Shown in pieces: positions 33,423 to 44,478 of a stretch of 64,000 nt of DNA (positions are counted from its first letter, which is position 1; the number at the start of each line of letters is the position of its first letter). The notes under the pieces were generated by a model, which saw only the letters and a list, made by a program, of their open reading frames with translations, had not been told where the DNA came from and searched no databases. The DNA is from Sepiola atlantica (lineage: Eukaryota; Mollusca; Cephalopoda; Sepiida; Sepiolidae). The stretch lies in NCBI GenBank assembly GCA_963556195.1, contig OY744519.1, positions 108,108,032-108,172,031 of the forward strand. The letters run 5' to 3'. The position numbers and the translations under genes are program-made.

Positions 33423-33466
<44 letters not shown>

Positions 33467-33514
33467 GTACAGTATCTACACACACATATATATATATATA
33501 TATGTACAGTATCT

Positions 33515-33548
<34 letters not shown>

Positions 33549-33725
33549 GTACAGTATCTACACACACACAAATACATACACACATATATATATGGAAACA
33601 AATGGATGTATATATCAATATATACACATAAATGTATTGATATATGTACACATACATATACATATATACATAGAGATGTATATATATATACACACACGGA
33701 CATGTATATATATATATATATATGA
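33000..33725. repeat. Alternating purine-pyrimidine region with a (CA)n(TA)n minisatellite
   Basis: 33000-33420 is rich in tgtgcatatg-like alternating words. From 33422 the unit 'gtacagtatctacacacac' plus (TA)n is repeated about three times. The long frames here (up to 213 residues) are H/T/Y/I-rich translations of the repeat. Confidence 0.85.
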
Positions 33726-33729
33726 GACC

Positions 33730-34426
33730 AAAGTTAATAAGGAATTAGGTTTTTTATATCAACAATCAATTGATTATATATATATATATTTCCCTTTCTT
33801 TCTCTTCTCTTTTTTTCTACCTTGTTCTTCGTCTTTCTGCATAAAATTTTCTCTGTTTATTTTTCAAATATTCCTTCCCTTCCCCACTCAATCAACCTTG
33901 TTGCACACATCAACCTGACTACTTCGGGCCATCTTTCTATATCAACCTGAAAACACACTCCACATTTTAATGACTTTAATATTGTTAACATCGGAAAAAA
34001 CTATTTATGCCTTTGGTCATAAAACTGTCTTGTCTACAAGTGCTTTTTTATATTTGTGATTCTCTCCAGAATAAAGTGAATGTCTACGATGATATAAAGC
34101 AAATGGAATCCTGATTTCATGTTGGACCTACCTCATATCTAATCTGAGTCACTAGGCTCTTGCAAGAAAGTAAATAAAAACAAAAAGAATAAAAAGTTTT
34201 ACTATTTAAATTGAAGTATAGATACAACATCAAAAATCTTTGAAAACATGGAGAGAGGGCATATAGTTATATGGGTGTATAGCGGATACATAGGTGAAAC
34301 AAATTTAGCTTTTAAACTCTGAGTCAATAATCACAAACTTCGTATCAGACAAAAATGAGGTATGAAAACTACAAGAAGAACATAATTACGGTTAAATGGA
34401 AAAAGTTAATTCTTGATCGTATTTTG

Positions 34427-34470
<44 letters not shown>

Positions 34471-34497
34471 GTGTATGTGTAAATTAAGAGCATAATA

Positions 34498-34533
<36 letters not shown>

Positions 34534-34740
34534 ATTACAGAAGATTAAGACAAAATCGGTACCGTCGGTTTCAAATCCAAACAAAGGGGACCTATAGTTG
34601 GCCCCCTATGTCGGACTATCTTCAACAGAACAGTTAAAAACAGTCAACTTGAGGAGGTCTAGCTAATTTATAGCTTTGACCGAAATATGTCTGCAAATGT
34701 ATAGTAAAAAATTGTTTTTATAAATAAAAAGTTTTATACG

Positions 34741-34791
<51 letters not shown>

Positions 34792-34930
34792 CCTCACCGT
34801 TTCACGTTGAGCACTGTGGTCAGTGAAATCGTCAACTATCATCAGTATAATTGCAAAGCTCTTAGTGTAAACAAATGGAGCACTCTTAAGCAATTGACAG
34901 CGTTTATATAAACATTGAGATCTTGCTTTA
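33730..34930. other. No supported gene; (TA)n tracts
   Basis: Long (TA)n runs at 34431-34460, 34499-34530 and 34743-34790 alternate with AT-rich sequence I do not recognise. Confidence 0.6.
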
Positions 34931-34935
34931 TCACA

Positions 34936-35040
34936 GGAGGTGACTGATGAACGACTGGTTAGGAGCGCCGACTGTTAATGAGACGGTCGATTTTCGATCT
35001 CAGCTTGAGGCACTTGCCTATTTAGTCACAACTGAACTGA
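34936..35040 (+). repeat. tRNA-like SINE head
   Basis: 'gactggttaggagcgccgac' (A-box-like) and 'ggtcgattttcgatctcagc' (B-box-like) are tRNA-spaced. A CTGATGA follows at 35037-35043, but no GAAA or stem II partner is seen, so I do not call a ribozyme. Confidence 0.55.
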
Positions 35041-35749
35041 TGAACGAACATAGCTTCTTATAGAGATGCATCTAAAAGTGTTATTTTAGACGTAATCAAA
35101 ACAGACCAAAAAGAAAATACTATTTCAAAGTTAAGCATGACAGAGTGAACAGGGCTGTTTGCTATTCCCGAAAAATTGCAGGTTTTTACTCCCAAGACCA
35201 GAGCAGCAAGGCATAGCAGTTGCATACAGAGTAGAGGAAGGTTTGGCTCAGAACGCACAAATGAATGTCGATTTTACATCGATATCCTCACTCCATAGAT
35301 TTGCGGTTCCGCGCCTGACACATCTTTGCTTGCCGCACACAGAGACAGAGATGATCAGAAGACGACGAATCCTGATGTTGACTCTTCCTGGATTTTTACC
35401 AGAGCTCTCTGTTACCTGAGCAGTTCTGACAGTACCATGTTGGAAACGCCCTTACTACAGTGAAAAGTAAACAGTATTTTACAGAGCTATTGGATGCATC
35501 TGCAGATTTTATTGATGGAAATGCTATTTCGAACTGAAGTGTGTCAGACTGACAGACCAAAGTCTTTTATATAGATGCAAATCTTTCGTCATAGAACTGT
35601 GTTGTCTTTAATTGCTTTGTGTGCATTTTCTCTTTGCTTTAGAAGAAAGTGCATTTCTCTTGTCTGAAGTAATCTTGATTTCAAGCAATGTCAACCTAAA
35701 ATGTAGGTTACTGAGTGAGTGCAGGATTACTATACTGGCAAATCTTTTG

Positions 35750-35820
35750 GTCACCACCAGGGTCGTGGAGTTGGACTCATAAAAATGCTAGGAGTTGGTG
35801 TCGGATGAAAAAATTCAACT
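35750..35820 (-). repeat. GACTCC-rich repeat fragment
   Basis: Reverse-complement fragment of the 556-795 family ('ggagttggactcataaaaat'). It abuts a (TA)n tract and the second mariner-type MITE. Confidence 0.65.
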
Positions 35821-35841
35821 CAGATTATATATATATATATA

Positions 35842-36230
35842 CAGGGTGGGCCAAAATAAGGGTCCTATCTTTAAATTTGAATAACTTGAATTTGAATAAC
35901 TTCCACAAAATAAAAGTATAAACTCACCAAACTTTATGTGTGTGTAGACTGACCCTTCCGAGATTTTTTGAAATAAACAAAACAAATTTTAGCCGAAAAA
36001 CACTTCTTAAAACTTACAAAAACTAAAGTATTGTTTTTTACACTGTTTTGAGTTTTTTAAGCAAAAATAATGTTTTCTAAATGAGGGTACGTTCCTTAGG
36101 GCTAATACGGCTCATGCTTGCTTCGGAAGGGGTCCTTTACTTATTCTAAAAAAAAAAAATTAAAAAAAAAATCAATAAATAAAAAAGTTATGAATTTTAA
36201 AAAATAGGACCCTTATTTTGGCCCACCCTG
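35842..36230. mobile_element. Mariner-type MITE, copy 2
   Basis: 389 bp, bounded by 'cagggtgggccaaaataagg' and its complement, with TA on both sides inside a (TA)n tract. The body matches 28317-28696 almost base for base ('acggctcatgcttgcttcgg'). The length difference lies mainly in A-runs near the right end. Confidence 0.92.
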
Positions 36231-36239
36231 TATATATAT

Positions 36240-36480
36240 ATATATATATAATGAGGATAAAATATACGATTTATCATAAAATGAAGTGCCATGGAGACAG
36301 GATGTGTGAAAAAAGAAAGACAAAATAAAAAACAAATTAAACATAGGAATAAATCATTAAAATCGAGAGCTTTACTTGTTTTGTTTGGATCGACCGCTTT
36401 TTCTGAAGACGTTCGTTGATCCAAATAAAACCGGTAAAACTCTCGTTTTTGATGATCTATTCCTGTGTTTAATTTTTTTC
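36240..36480. mobile_element. Foldback element related to 43300-43525
   Basis: 'aaacataggaataaatcatt' plus 'aaaatcgagag' is mirrored by 'ctcgtttttgatgatctatt' plus 'cctgtgttta'. The outer phrase 'atgaggataaaatatacgat' is shared, inverted, with 43480-43525 ('cgtgtattttatcctcat'). It also shares a CTGAAGA..GATC..AACCGGT block with 43372-43405. Confidence 0.65.
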
Positions 36481-36493
36481 TTTTATCTTTTTT

Positions 36494-37175
36494 TCACACA
36501 TATATAAATGTCAATATCTGTGTGTGTTCCCTACAGAAAAAAAGGTTAGAGAATCTACATAAAAACTAAAAGTGCATTCATGTGTAAAGTTTTCCAAGGA
36601 AAACAATGGAAGTTGTCTCGAATCTCTTAGTGCACCCCTAAGGGAACCATGAGGGTCGAACCTCTCCTTAAAACTAATATATCACATTTTGATGTAATTT
36701 AAAGCATATCTATAAAATTTTCCGAGTAAGACAATGGAAGTGGTTCCGAATTTCTACATGCCCGTCCGTGTACCGAATCTCTACATGCTACATGCTCTTT
36801 TATAACTTAAAATATATCTTATTTTGATGAAATTTATATCATATGTATAAAATTCTCTGGGGAAGACCATGAAAGTGGTCCAGAATCTCTGTTACCCTCT
36901 ATGTGTCGAATATATACGTGCTCCCACCTCTAAGTGACCCATGAAGGCAGAACCTCCTTAAAACATCGAATACGTATATTTTAATGAAATTTTAACCATA
37001 TGAATAAGACATTAATTCAGAGTTTTCCAAAATTTCAGTTACTTCTGACTATATTAAGGGGCGAAACAGATGGCATCAGTAAAAACAAAGGTAATATGAT
37101 GTTATGAGCATAGTGAAAAAAGAATGTAGTAGTGGTTTTCGTTCAATCCTGGGCAACGTCGGGTCTTCCTGCTAG
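36494..37175 (+). mobile_element. Non-autonomous Helitron-like element
   Basis: The left end resembles Helitron 5' ends ('tcacacatatataaatgtca'). The right end is 'tcctgggcaacgtcgggtct' plus 'tcctg' then CTAG with T following. Internally a unit ('aaattttccgagtaagacaa', 'aattctctggggaagaccat') is repeated about every 110-130 bp, three times. No coding sequence. Confidence 0.55.
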
Positions 37176-37184
37176 TTACTGCAT

Positions 37185-38095
37185 ATTGGAAGACTTTAAA
37201 ATAAGGAGTCGGGGTTGAATATTTTGGAATTTTAGGAGTCAGTCGGACCTTCTGATTTTGCAACCATCGCCACAAGCCTCGCTCTATCAGGAGACTCATG
37301 TTTAAGAAAAACAATCTTGTTTCAATAGATTCTGACGCTTTCGAAAGTGCATAGGTCAAAATTTGATTCACTTCTCAGCATGATTAAAACTGACATTGCA
37401 TCTTTCATGGATCCCTTCATCTGTTAACAGATAAAAATCATAGTTTGGCGTCAAGTTTTCCAAATGTAGAAATCACTCTATGTATCTATCCCTCACTTAT
37501 TTCACAAATTCTTACAAATAAAGATCTTTTTCAAGTTGGAGAAAATAAAAAATGAACAGAAAGCACAATGTAACTAGACACCAGGGTTGCGGAGTGTGAG
37601 TCTTAGGGAGTCAGACGTTTTCGAAGGATTTGCCGTTGGATTCATAAGAATGCTAAAAGTTGTAGTCGGATTTTTTGATCTCCAAAGAATCAACAGTCTA
37701 AATATTGGAAGACTTAAAATAAGGAGTAAAATATATTGGAATTCTAGTTGTGGGAGGCAGACTCGTAATTTTTGGAATCCAAGAAGTACATGATTATATG
37801 GAGCAGTAAGATCTATGTAGAATGCTTTTCATGTTCCAACCAGAGTTGCAGAGTCAGAGCGAGTCAGAGGTTTTCAAAGGAGCCTGAGTCAGACTCATAA
37901 GAATGCTAGCAGTTAGAATCGGATTTTTAATCTCCGAAGAATCAACAGATTGTCTGAATATTGGAAGACTTCAAAATACGGAGTCAGAGGTTGATATTTT
38001 GGAATTCTAGGAGTCGGAGTCAAAATTATTGAAATCCTCGGAGTCGGACTCGTGCCCCTTCTGATTCTGCAACCTTGGTTCAAACCATGTATAAA
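37185..38095 (-). repeat. Cluster of three GACTCC-rich repeat copies
   Basis: Reverse-orientation copies at 37185-37270, 37585-37795 and 37850-38095 share 'attggaagacttaaaataag', 'ctccgaagaatcaacag' and 'gttgcagagtcagag'-type phrases with 556-795 and 18050-18292. The first begins just past the Helitron-like 3' end. Confidence 0.75.
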
Positions 38096-38099
38096 GCTA

Positions 38100-39060
38100 A
38101 CAAATATATTTTATTCTAGTTCTTACATTTTACATGATCACGTGGTATCTTTCCTGAACAGGTGGTCACTATTTTGTATGTTGTTTTCATGAGGACACAC
38201 ATGGTTGTTTGGAGAAAGATAAAAGGACAATAATGAAGAAACAGTTGTATTAACATATGTACACATTTATTCTTATATAGACAGTTTGTCAAAGACAAAC
38301 GTAAAAAAAAGGTTTTACGAAACATGTAAAGTGATACTTGATATGATATACAAAGAGAGGACATGCATAATCATTAAAGAAAATACATTAATGTCCCAAA
38401 ACAATCAATAAACACATGTGTTTTCAGGCTCGGATAGAAAGAAATGCACGAACACAGTATAAATAAATCTGATTTACATTTTGTTGGTTGTTTTTCTCGG
38501 AATCCAGACGTCTCTGATCAGAAGATGGAGTGTAAGACGACTGCTACTGGGGTTTGTGAAAACTATGCAGCGATAATCAGCTGATTGGATTGTATCCGAT
38601 GGCTTTGAAGTCCCATTCGGAAAACGGATAATAAGCCATTTTAAATTTCCTATGGGGGTAGGAGAGAGCATTCTTTCGTTGGCCAATATAATTTAGGGAA
38701 GATAACATATATAATCCAAGGGAGATCACTCTGATAATTCTGAAACCAACGCATGCATGTAAATTAAACCTTTCATGTGAAATGTTAAATACTAAGTCTA
38801 TAGGAATACTATGTAGTTGATTATATTTTGCTGCTGTATGATCTATACAATGCTCTGTAAAGCATACTATTGGATGTTATAATGGTCATATACAGCGAAA
38901 AGGTTTATGTAGACTGATTTCAATGTGTGTCCCACCGTACATCTATTAATAATGGAGATTTGGTACCTGTCTGTCTGAAGCTGGAACTATACTATTACTA
39001 TCTTTTAATGCTCAGTTTAGTTGACTATACTATTTCAGACTAATGTGCTATGTTTCAATG
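38100..39060. other. No recognised feature
   Basis: No repeat family or protein recognised. The minus-strand frames at 38116-38364 and 38474-38686 are unsupported. Confidence 0.4.
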
Positions 39061-39064
39061 GGGG

Positions 39065-39500
39065 TAGGAGATAGTGTCATATGTGTTCTGTTGTCATAAT
39101 ACCATCCTCCCAGGCTTTACCTCCTCCTTTTTAGAGGGGGGGGGTAGTTTAGTATCATTTCTGTTATCATGAGACCATCCTCCCAGACATTACCTCACCT
39201 TTGTATGAGCAGTGTAGTATATGTTCGTTCGTCATGATACCATTCTCTCAGGCATTATCTCCTTTTTTGTGAGTGAGTGCAGTATCTATTCTGCGATCAT
39301 AATACAATCTTCTCAGGGGGAAAGGGCTAGTGTAGTATATGTTCTGTTGTCATGATACCATTCTCCAAGGCATTATCTCTTCCTTTTAGGAATGGAGGGA
39401 GGTGTAATGTAGTATCTGTTCTATTGTCAAGAGACCATCCTTCCAGACATTACCTTCTCCTTCTGGGGAGCAGTGTAGTATATGTTTGTTCATCATATAT
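39065..39500 (+). repeat. Tandem array built on a U2-like segment, about 6-7 units
   Basis: Units of 63-78 bp begin with 'agtgtagtatctgttct' or close variants (at about 39070, 39149, 39212, 39276, 39330, 39408, 39471). They continue 'gttgtcatgataccat' then 'cctcccaggcattacctcc' and a G-rich stretch. The opening words equal the branch-site-recognition region of U2 snRNA. The second half resembles 'cctcccaggctttgcctccc' in the SINE at 62.9 kb. Confidence 0.8.
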
Positions 39501-39502
39501 AC

Positions 39503-39541
39503 TAGCAAAAATATGTTCCCTCTGTTCGCATATTTTTGCTA
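39503..39541. repeat. Perfect 13-bp hairpin
   Basis: 'tagcaaaaatatg' at 39503-39515 and its exact complement at 39529-39541 with a 13-base loop. It directly follows the U2-like array and an ACTAG. Confidence 0.7.
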
Positions 39542-39544
39542 CTT

Positions 39545-39955
39545 CGAAATAAGATAGATAACAATATCTCATCTAGGAAATCTCGCCAAATATTAAGAAA
39601 TGCCTTTCACAAGAGAATAATTGCATGTCAGTCGGCCATCTTATTTACACTTACCCTTGAGGCAACACTAAATTGATTAGTGTGTATCAGCCCTGACGAA
39701 GAACCTCCTCGTGAAAGATACACCTTTAGGCCATAAGAACCTGTGTTGGAGATTACCAGAATCATCTCCGAGTTAGCCTTCTTGCCAAAGTTGATTGAAA
39801 GAAATTATTCTTAACCTTTGTTAAAGTGGGGTCATTTCAGGCAATCACTTTGTTGTTGTTGCTTTAGCAACTATTAGCATTGAATATAAATTAGCATGTA
39901 AATATTATAAAACTTTGCTGATATTGGGCAAATGAAGTGTTCCTTTGGTTTTAAC
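39545..39955. other. Unassigned, with a structured hairpin
   Basis: Near 39680-39725, 'gtgtatc' and 'gatacac' flank 'tgacgaagaacctcctcgtg', giving a stable-looking hairpin. No family is recognised. Confidence 0.35.
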
Positions 39956-39964
39956 ATGATAATA

Positions 39965-40850
39965 TGAAATCCCTAGGAGTATTTATTTATGAAAATACAA
40001 ATTTTATAGGGACAAATGGACCAAATAACCTATAATTTCTCTTCGTCTCTCCTGAACAGTAGCTCAATCTATTTATACCCATTACAAGCATTTATTTATG
40101 AAAATTAGATTTTTATAGGGACAGAAGGCCCAACTGACCTATAATTTTTATTTGTCTCCCATGAACACTAGTTCAATCTATTTATACCCATTACAAGCAT
40201 TTATTTATGAAAATTAGACTTTTATAGGGACAGAAGGCCCAACTGACCTATAATTTTTATCTGTCTCCCCTGAACACTAGTTCAATCTATTTATACCTAT
40301 TACAAGCATTTATTTATGAAAATTAGCCTTTTATAGGAACAGAAGGCCCAACTGACCTATTATTTTTATCTGTCTCCCCTGAACACTAGCTCAATCTATT
40401 TATACCCATTACAAGCATTTATTTATAAAAATTAGACTTTTATAGGTATAGATGGCTAAACTGACCTATAATTTTTCTCTGTCTCTCCTGTCCAGTTGAC
40501 CAGTAAAATAATGCCTCTATTAGCATTTATTTATGGAATATTTTTTATTTTAGATACAGAGTTCAAATAACCTATAATTTGTTTCTGTCTCTCCTTAGCA
40601 CTAGTCCATCTTAATAATACTTCTATAAGCATGTATGTTTGAAAATCAGACTTTTACAAGTACAGTTGACCCAAATAACCTATGATTTTTCTCCATCTAT
40701 CCTGAAGAATATACCAGTCCAATAATGCCCCTACAAGCATTTATTTATGGGAGTCATTCTTTTTCAATTACAAGAGAGCTTAAATGACCCAGAATTTATC
40801 TTTGTCTCTCCTGAACATGAGCCCAATCTAACTGTTATAATGTAATCTCT
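39965..40850. repeat. 109-bp satellite, about 8 units
   Basis: The word 'gcatttatttatgaaaatta' recurs at 40088, 40197, 40306 and 40415 (spacing exactly 109), with more diverged units before and after (about 39970, 40524, 40628, 40737). The middle units are most alike, the outer ones decayed. Confidence 0.92.
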
Positions 40851-40854
40851 GTAT

Positions 40855-41345
40855 CTAATCAGCATATGTTCTTTCTAAATAACCAAACAAAGCTAGAGGA
40901 AAGGAGGAAATTGGGAAAGAGATAATACCACTAACAAACGCTTACCATTCAATACAGTGTTATTAATTGTACTTTTTCTACTGATAAACATTAATGACTG
41001 CTACGTTTACAAATGATTATCGTTGGTCTCGGAGGAGCGAAAACAGATGTAAAAACAAAGGGAAATGCTGTATCTTTCCAGTACAGTAAACACATCATAA
41101 TGGGTGATTATTTCTCCTTTGGGCGATATGTTGAGAGCAAATGGCGATGGCGTGGAAGACCGTCAAAAGCTATTCCTAAACCGAAATGCTGATTTCTCTT
41201 TGAGTGAAAGTCGAATTGTACCGATGCCAAATGTGTGTGATTCTCCACTGAAATCATTTGCTTTTCTTATCATCAGACATTAAAAATATCGGATTGTCTG
41301 GAAAGTTCTCAGTGTTTTCGAAAATGGAAATAAAACAAGTTTATA
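40855..41345. other. No recognised feature
   Basis: No protein or repeat family recognised. Confidence 0.4.
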
Positions 41346-41349
41346 TTTC

Positions 41350-42440
41350 GGATTTTTTTAGATGAAGATTAATGATTTGTATTATTTGGACTATTATTCT
41401 CATCTTGGATGTTATGGTCGCAACGTTTCAAACAATTTAACCTCTGACATTTTTTCAGGTGCATCTTGTCGAACTCCGGAATTTATACGGAATTTTAAAC
41501 TCTACCCATTATATAATCTGCTGGGATAGAAAATTCATTCTAGAATTATCAACTATTTTCACCTTGGATTTTATTCTCACAACATTTCGGCCGATGCAAC
41601 CTCCGGCCTTCTTCAGGTGTATCTTGTGAAACTCTAGAATTTTTATGGAATTTGGACTGAACCCCTTATTTAATCCACGGGGGTAGAACATCCATATTAG
41701 GATTGTCCACATAGATACGTTGGCACAACGGACAAAGGTGTTAAGTAACAATCAGTTCTGAGTGACTGTGTTTGGAGGTTGATGGTTCAATCCTCACTAC
41801 AGGCGATTTTCTGTTATTTAATATCACTTTTTCCTTATCCAGAGATCAGACATTTTGTGATATTTCACAAGCTCACTCTCCAGTTCTCACAGTTCAGCGG
41901 GTCAACTGTCTCCAAATTCTACTCTGTCTTGTTCAATCACTTACTTCCAAGTGTTCCTTGACCGGCCAAATTTCCTGCGATTCAAGACACTATGTCTCTG
42001 CAACGGTTTATCCAGAATTATGAACGCTCTACATGACCATACCAGTGTAGCCGATTCGTCTTGAGGATAACCTCTATGCTGAACAAATGTAGTTCTTTCA
42101 ACGAATCCTCCGACTTAATGCATTGGGTTTGACTAGATTTCAAATTGCAGATCGATCTAATCATGGACCTGTCATTGCACTGCAGTCGGCGAGAGAGGAC
42201 TGGGTGAGGGCCAAGCATTCACTGCCATATCACATGACGTTTCTGACACAGCTGCTATACTAAAAATAAAAATAAGAATTACTTACTTCAGACTTCTACC
42301 CAGTCATGGCTGATGAAAAACTAACAAAGGTTTCAGTTCAAAATGTCATATAGATTCTTGAGTTTGACAAGATGCACCTGAAGAAGGTCGGTAGTTACAT
42401 CGGCCGAAACGTTATGAGAATAGTAGTCCAAATTATACAA
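41350..42440 (+). mobile_element. Inverted-repeat element with tRNA-like unit, expanded copy
   Basis: Two tandem left arms (41350-41515 and 41545-41700) carry the minus-strand CTGAAGA...GAAAC block. A tRNA-like unit follows (41705-41810; 'gatacgttggcacaacggac', B-box-like 'tgatggttcaatcctcacta'). The right arm is at 42340-42440. The order is as in 12795-13240, but a LINE relic (42010-42240) and other sequence are inserted. Confidence 0.6.
42010..42240 (-). pseudogene. LINE RT C-terminal relic
   Basis: The minus frame reads 'LSRRLQCNDRSMIRSICNLK' and 'LKTNRLHWYGHVERS'. This matches the RLQRNDRxMIRWICNVK...RRLRWYGHVERS blocks of LINE ORF2. It is inserted in the inverted-repeat element. Confidence 0.7.
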
Positions 42441-42559
42441 ATAATACAAAATAAATTCACTTGCATAAGTGTTTCTAAACAGTAATCTTATAGGGGCGTT
42501 GGGAGATCTCAATATCACCAAAGAGGTGTGTCTATCAATCTGTCGTCTGGTCAATTTTT

Positions 42560-42760
42560 CTCTATGACTGAAAGACATGGCCAATGAAGGTGGTTACTTG
42601 GCGAAAATTGGAAGTTTTAGACAATGACTGCTTCCACCACATCTTGCATTGCCAGCGAACTGACCATGTCTCAACTGCTGTTCTCTGTGAACTCCTCAAT
42701 CTAAAATCTGTCGTCTGTCCTGTTGCTGTGACATCTTTGTTATAACCCTATACTTAACCA
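42560..42760 (+). pseudogene. LINE RT C-terminal relic
   Basis: Forward translation near 42600-42715 gives 'KLEVLDNDCFHHILHCQRTD', then 'HVSTAVLCELLNL'. This corresponds to the LExFDxDCLRRILxxxRxDxVxxxxLRxRLxL block of LINE ORF2 proteins. Confidence 0.65.
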
Positions 42761-42764
42761 GGCC

Positions 42765-43295
42765 CGAATCGGCATTTAAAAATGTTTTCAAAACGTTTTG
42801 AACCCCGATCTTTAAAAATAAATGTTATTTTGTGGTTTCACGTTATATCATGCGCCTGAAGAAGACTAATGAGAGTCGAAAGCACTCACAAGCACTCACA
42901 AGTATGGCCAGTTGTAGCAAAACATTAAAGCACTGGTTTGCCAGTTAGAAACAAAGGATAAAAAAGGACAAGCCGTTTGTAAGGTCGACCTTATATAAGT
43001 GCACCCTCCTTAAGACTGAATCCTCTCTCTCACGCCTCAAGTGCATCAAAAGCGTTCTCATCTTCTCTCATTATCATCTAACGCTAATCTGAGGCTTGGC
43101 TCTTACTCCTAAATCAAACATTTTGCAAAAACTACACTCAAACAATGCACTATCAACTCCGACCCTGGCTAAGTACTGTTTATTTTTTATCGCTATTATT
43201 TATCGTTTTCTTTTTTCGTTTTTCTTTTTTCGTTTTTCTTTTATCAATTAACGTCTTTTCGCATGTGATCCATATTTTCAAATAGTTACGAACAT
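42765..43295. other. No supported gene
   Basis: A CTGAAGA-agact..agtc-GAAA block lies at about 42849-42877. A T-rich repeat of 'tttttcgtttttc' type is at 43205-43245. Confidence 0.4.
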
Positions 43296-43299
43296 GCCA

Positions 43300-43520
43300 A
43301 AACATCTCGTTTCGTGTCTCCTTTCCTATGTTTTGTCGTTTTTATCAATAAATTTCAAATCTTAACTTTTTCTGAAGATATTTATTGATCTGAACGAAAC
43401 CGGTCAATCTTTCATTTATTTTATTTTTATTTTTTCTTGTGTGAAATTGTTTTTCAATTCTGTCTTTTATGCATTCTGTCTGCAAGGCATTTTATTTTAT
43501 GCGATATCGTGTATTTTATC

Positions 43521-43525
<5 letters not shown>
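43300..43525. mobile_element. Element related to the foldback at 36240-36480
   Basis: It shares the CTGAAGA...GATC...ACCGGT block and the terminal 'cgtgtattttatcctcat' (inverse of 36240-36265), and abuts a (TA)n tract at 43525-43564. The foldback arms are less complete here. Confidence 0.55.
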
Positions 43526-43564
<39 letters not shown>

Positions 43565-43565
<1 letters not shown>

Positions 43566-43610
43566 TAGCGGTATTCACCCAGTATTGCCCATGTGGATAT
43601 ATATATATAT
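43565..43610 (-). mobile_element. Helitron-like 3' terminus
   Basis: On the minus strand 'tgggcaatactgggtgaata' plus 'ccg' ends in CTAG at 43565, with T (TA tract) following. The rest of the element cannot be delimited to the right; 43611-44280 holds nothing else I recognise apart from (TA)n at 44166-44200. Confidence 0.5.
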
Positions 43611-44159
43611 TGCTGATCAGAAATAATTTCAAAGATAGTCATGTTTACAATTTTTGCCTTGAAAGAAAAGTTAAAATAACATTTGTATTGAGGTCAAGTA
43701 ATAAAAGAAACTGTTAGCGCTGTGATCTTTTCTAAAAAACTTGCATTTCTTACAGACATCTGTAAAACGGAAAATTACTTTAATGAATTGAAATACATTC
43801 TTTTTATTTCATTATTTCAAATCTAAAAAAAAATACCAATAAAAATAATTATTTGAATGTGTAAACCTTTTTTAAATGCATTCTTCACTGAGATATTCTT
43901 TGTTTAATTTTATTTTTGTTTTTATGAAAAGAAGAAAATCTATTTAAAAAATGAATTTCATTTCTTTACGTTCTAATATATTTCAGTTATTTTATGGACT
44001 CAACCGATAATTTCCTTCGGTGACTCTAGGCAGAATTGAAGGAAAATTTCAGTGGTGTCTTTAGATTCTGTGAAAAATGTAACCCTTATTGAAGTGTATT
44101 TTAATTTTCTAACTGTTAACATATCGATTTCTATAACACACAAAAAACAAACAAACATT

Positions 44160-44203
<44 letters not shown>

Positions 44204-44317
44204 TGTGCAGAGTTGAATGATTTCGATGGGAATCCAAGTAAGAAAGCTCAATGTACTTTTTAACAGAGCAGGAATAAATTTTAAAGAAAAAAAATTAAAC
44301 ACACATTAGGGCTGTCA

Positions 44318-44359
44318 GCATCATAAATTATTTCGACCTAGATAGGTCTCGTCAGATAC
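44318..44359 (-). ncRNA. Hammerhead ribozyme copy with G at the cleavage position
   Basis: On the minus strand: stem I GTAT/ATGC, CTGACGA (44349-44355), stem II from a perfect palindromic stem (GACCTA/TAGGTC), GAAA (44331-44334), stem III ATA/TAT with a 3-base loop. The position after U16.1 is G (44322 complement). H17 must not be G, so this copy should be inactive. Confidence 0.65.
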
Positions 44360-44398
44360 GTAACCAGACACATTTAGGAACTGAATGTGTCTGGTTAC

Positions 44399-44440
44399 GC
44401 ATCTGACGAGACCTATCTAGGTCGAAATAATTTATAATGC
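44399..44440 (+). ncRNA. Hammerhead ribozyme with consensus core
   Basis: In order: stem I GCAT (44399-44402), CTGACGA (44403-44409; fits CUGANGA), stem II GACCTA/TAGGTC (44410-44423, G10.1-C11.1 present), GAAA (44424-44427), stem III ATA/TAT (44427-44429 with 44433-44435), H17 = A (44436), then ATGC (44437-44440) closing stem I. Every invariant core position fits. Stem I is only 4 bp before an internal mismatch, so tertiary contacts are uncertain. The predicted cut is after 44436. Confidence 0.75.
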
Positions 44441-44478
44441 TGACAGCCCTAATGTGTGTTTAGTTTTTTTCCTTTAAA

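Noticed and set aside
33277..33918. 213-residue frame and several overlapping frames
   Set aside because: They translate (CA)n/(TA)n and alternating purine-pyrimidine DNA; composition is H/T/I/Y only.
35037..35080. CTGATGA after a tRNA-like head as a hammerhead
   Set aside because: No GAAA, stem II or stem I partner follows.
35159..35419. 86-residue open frame
   Set aside because: Unrecognised peptide; flanking sequence is repeat-derived and no splice sites frame it convincingly.
39685..39725. CTGACGA ... GAAA with flanking GTATC/GATAC as a hammerhead
   Set aside because: No stem III or NUH site lies between GAAA and the closing stem, and stem II does not pair in the right place; a plain hairpin explains it better.
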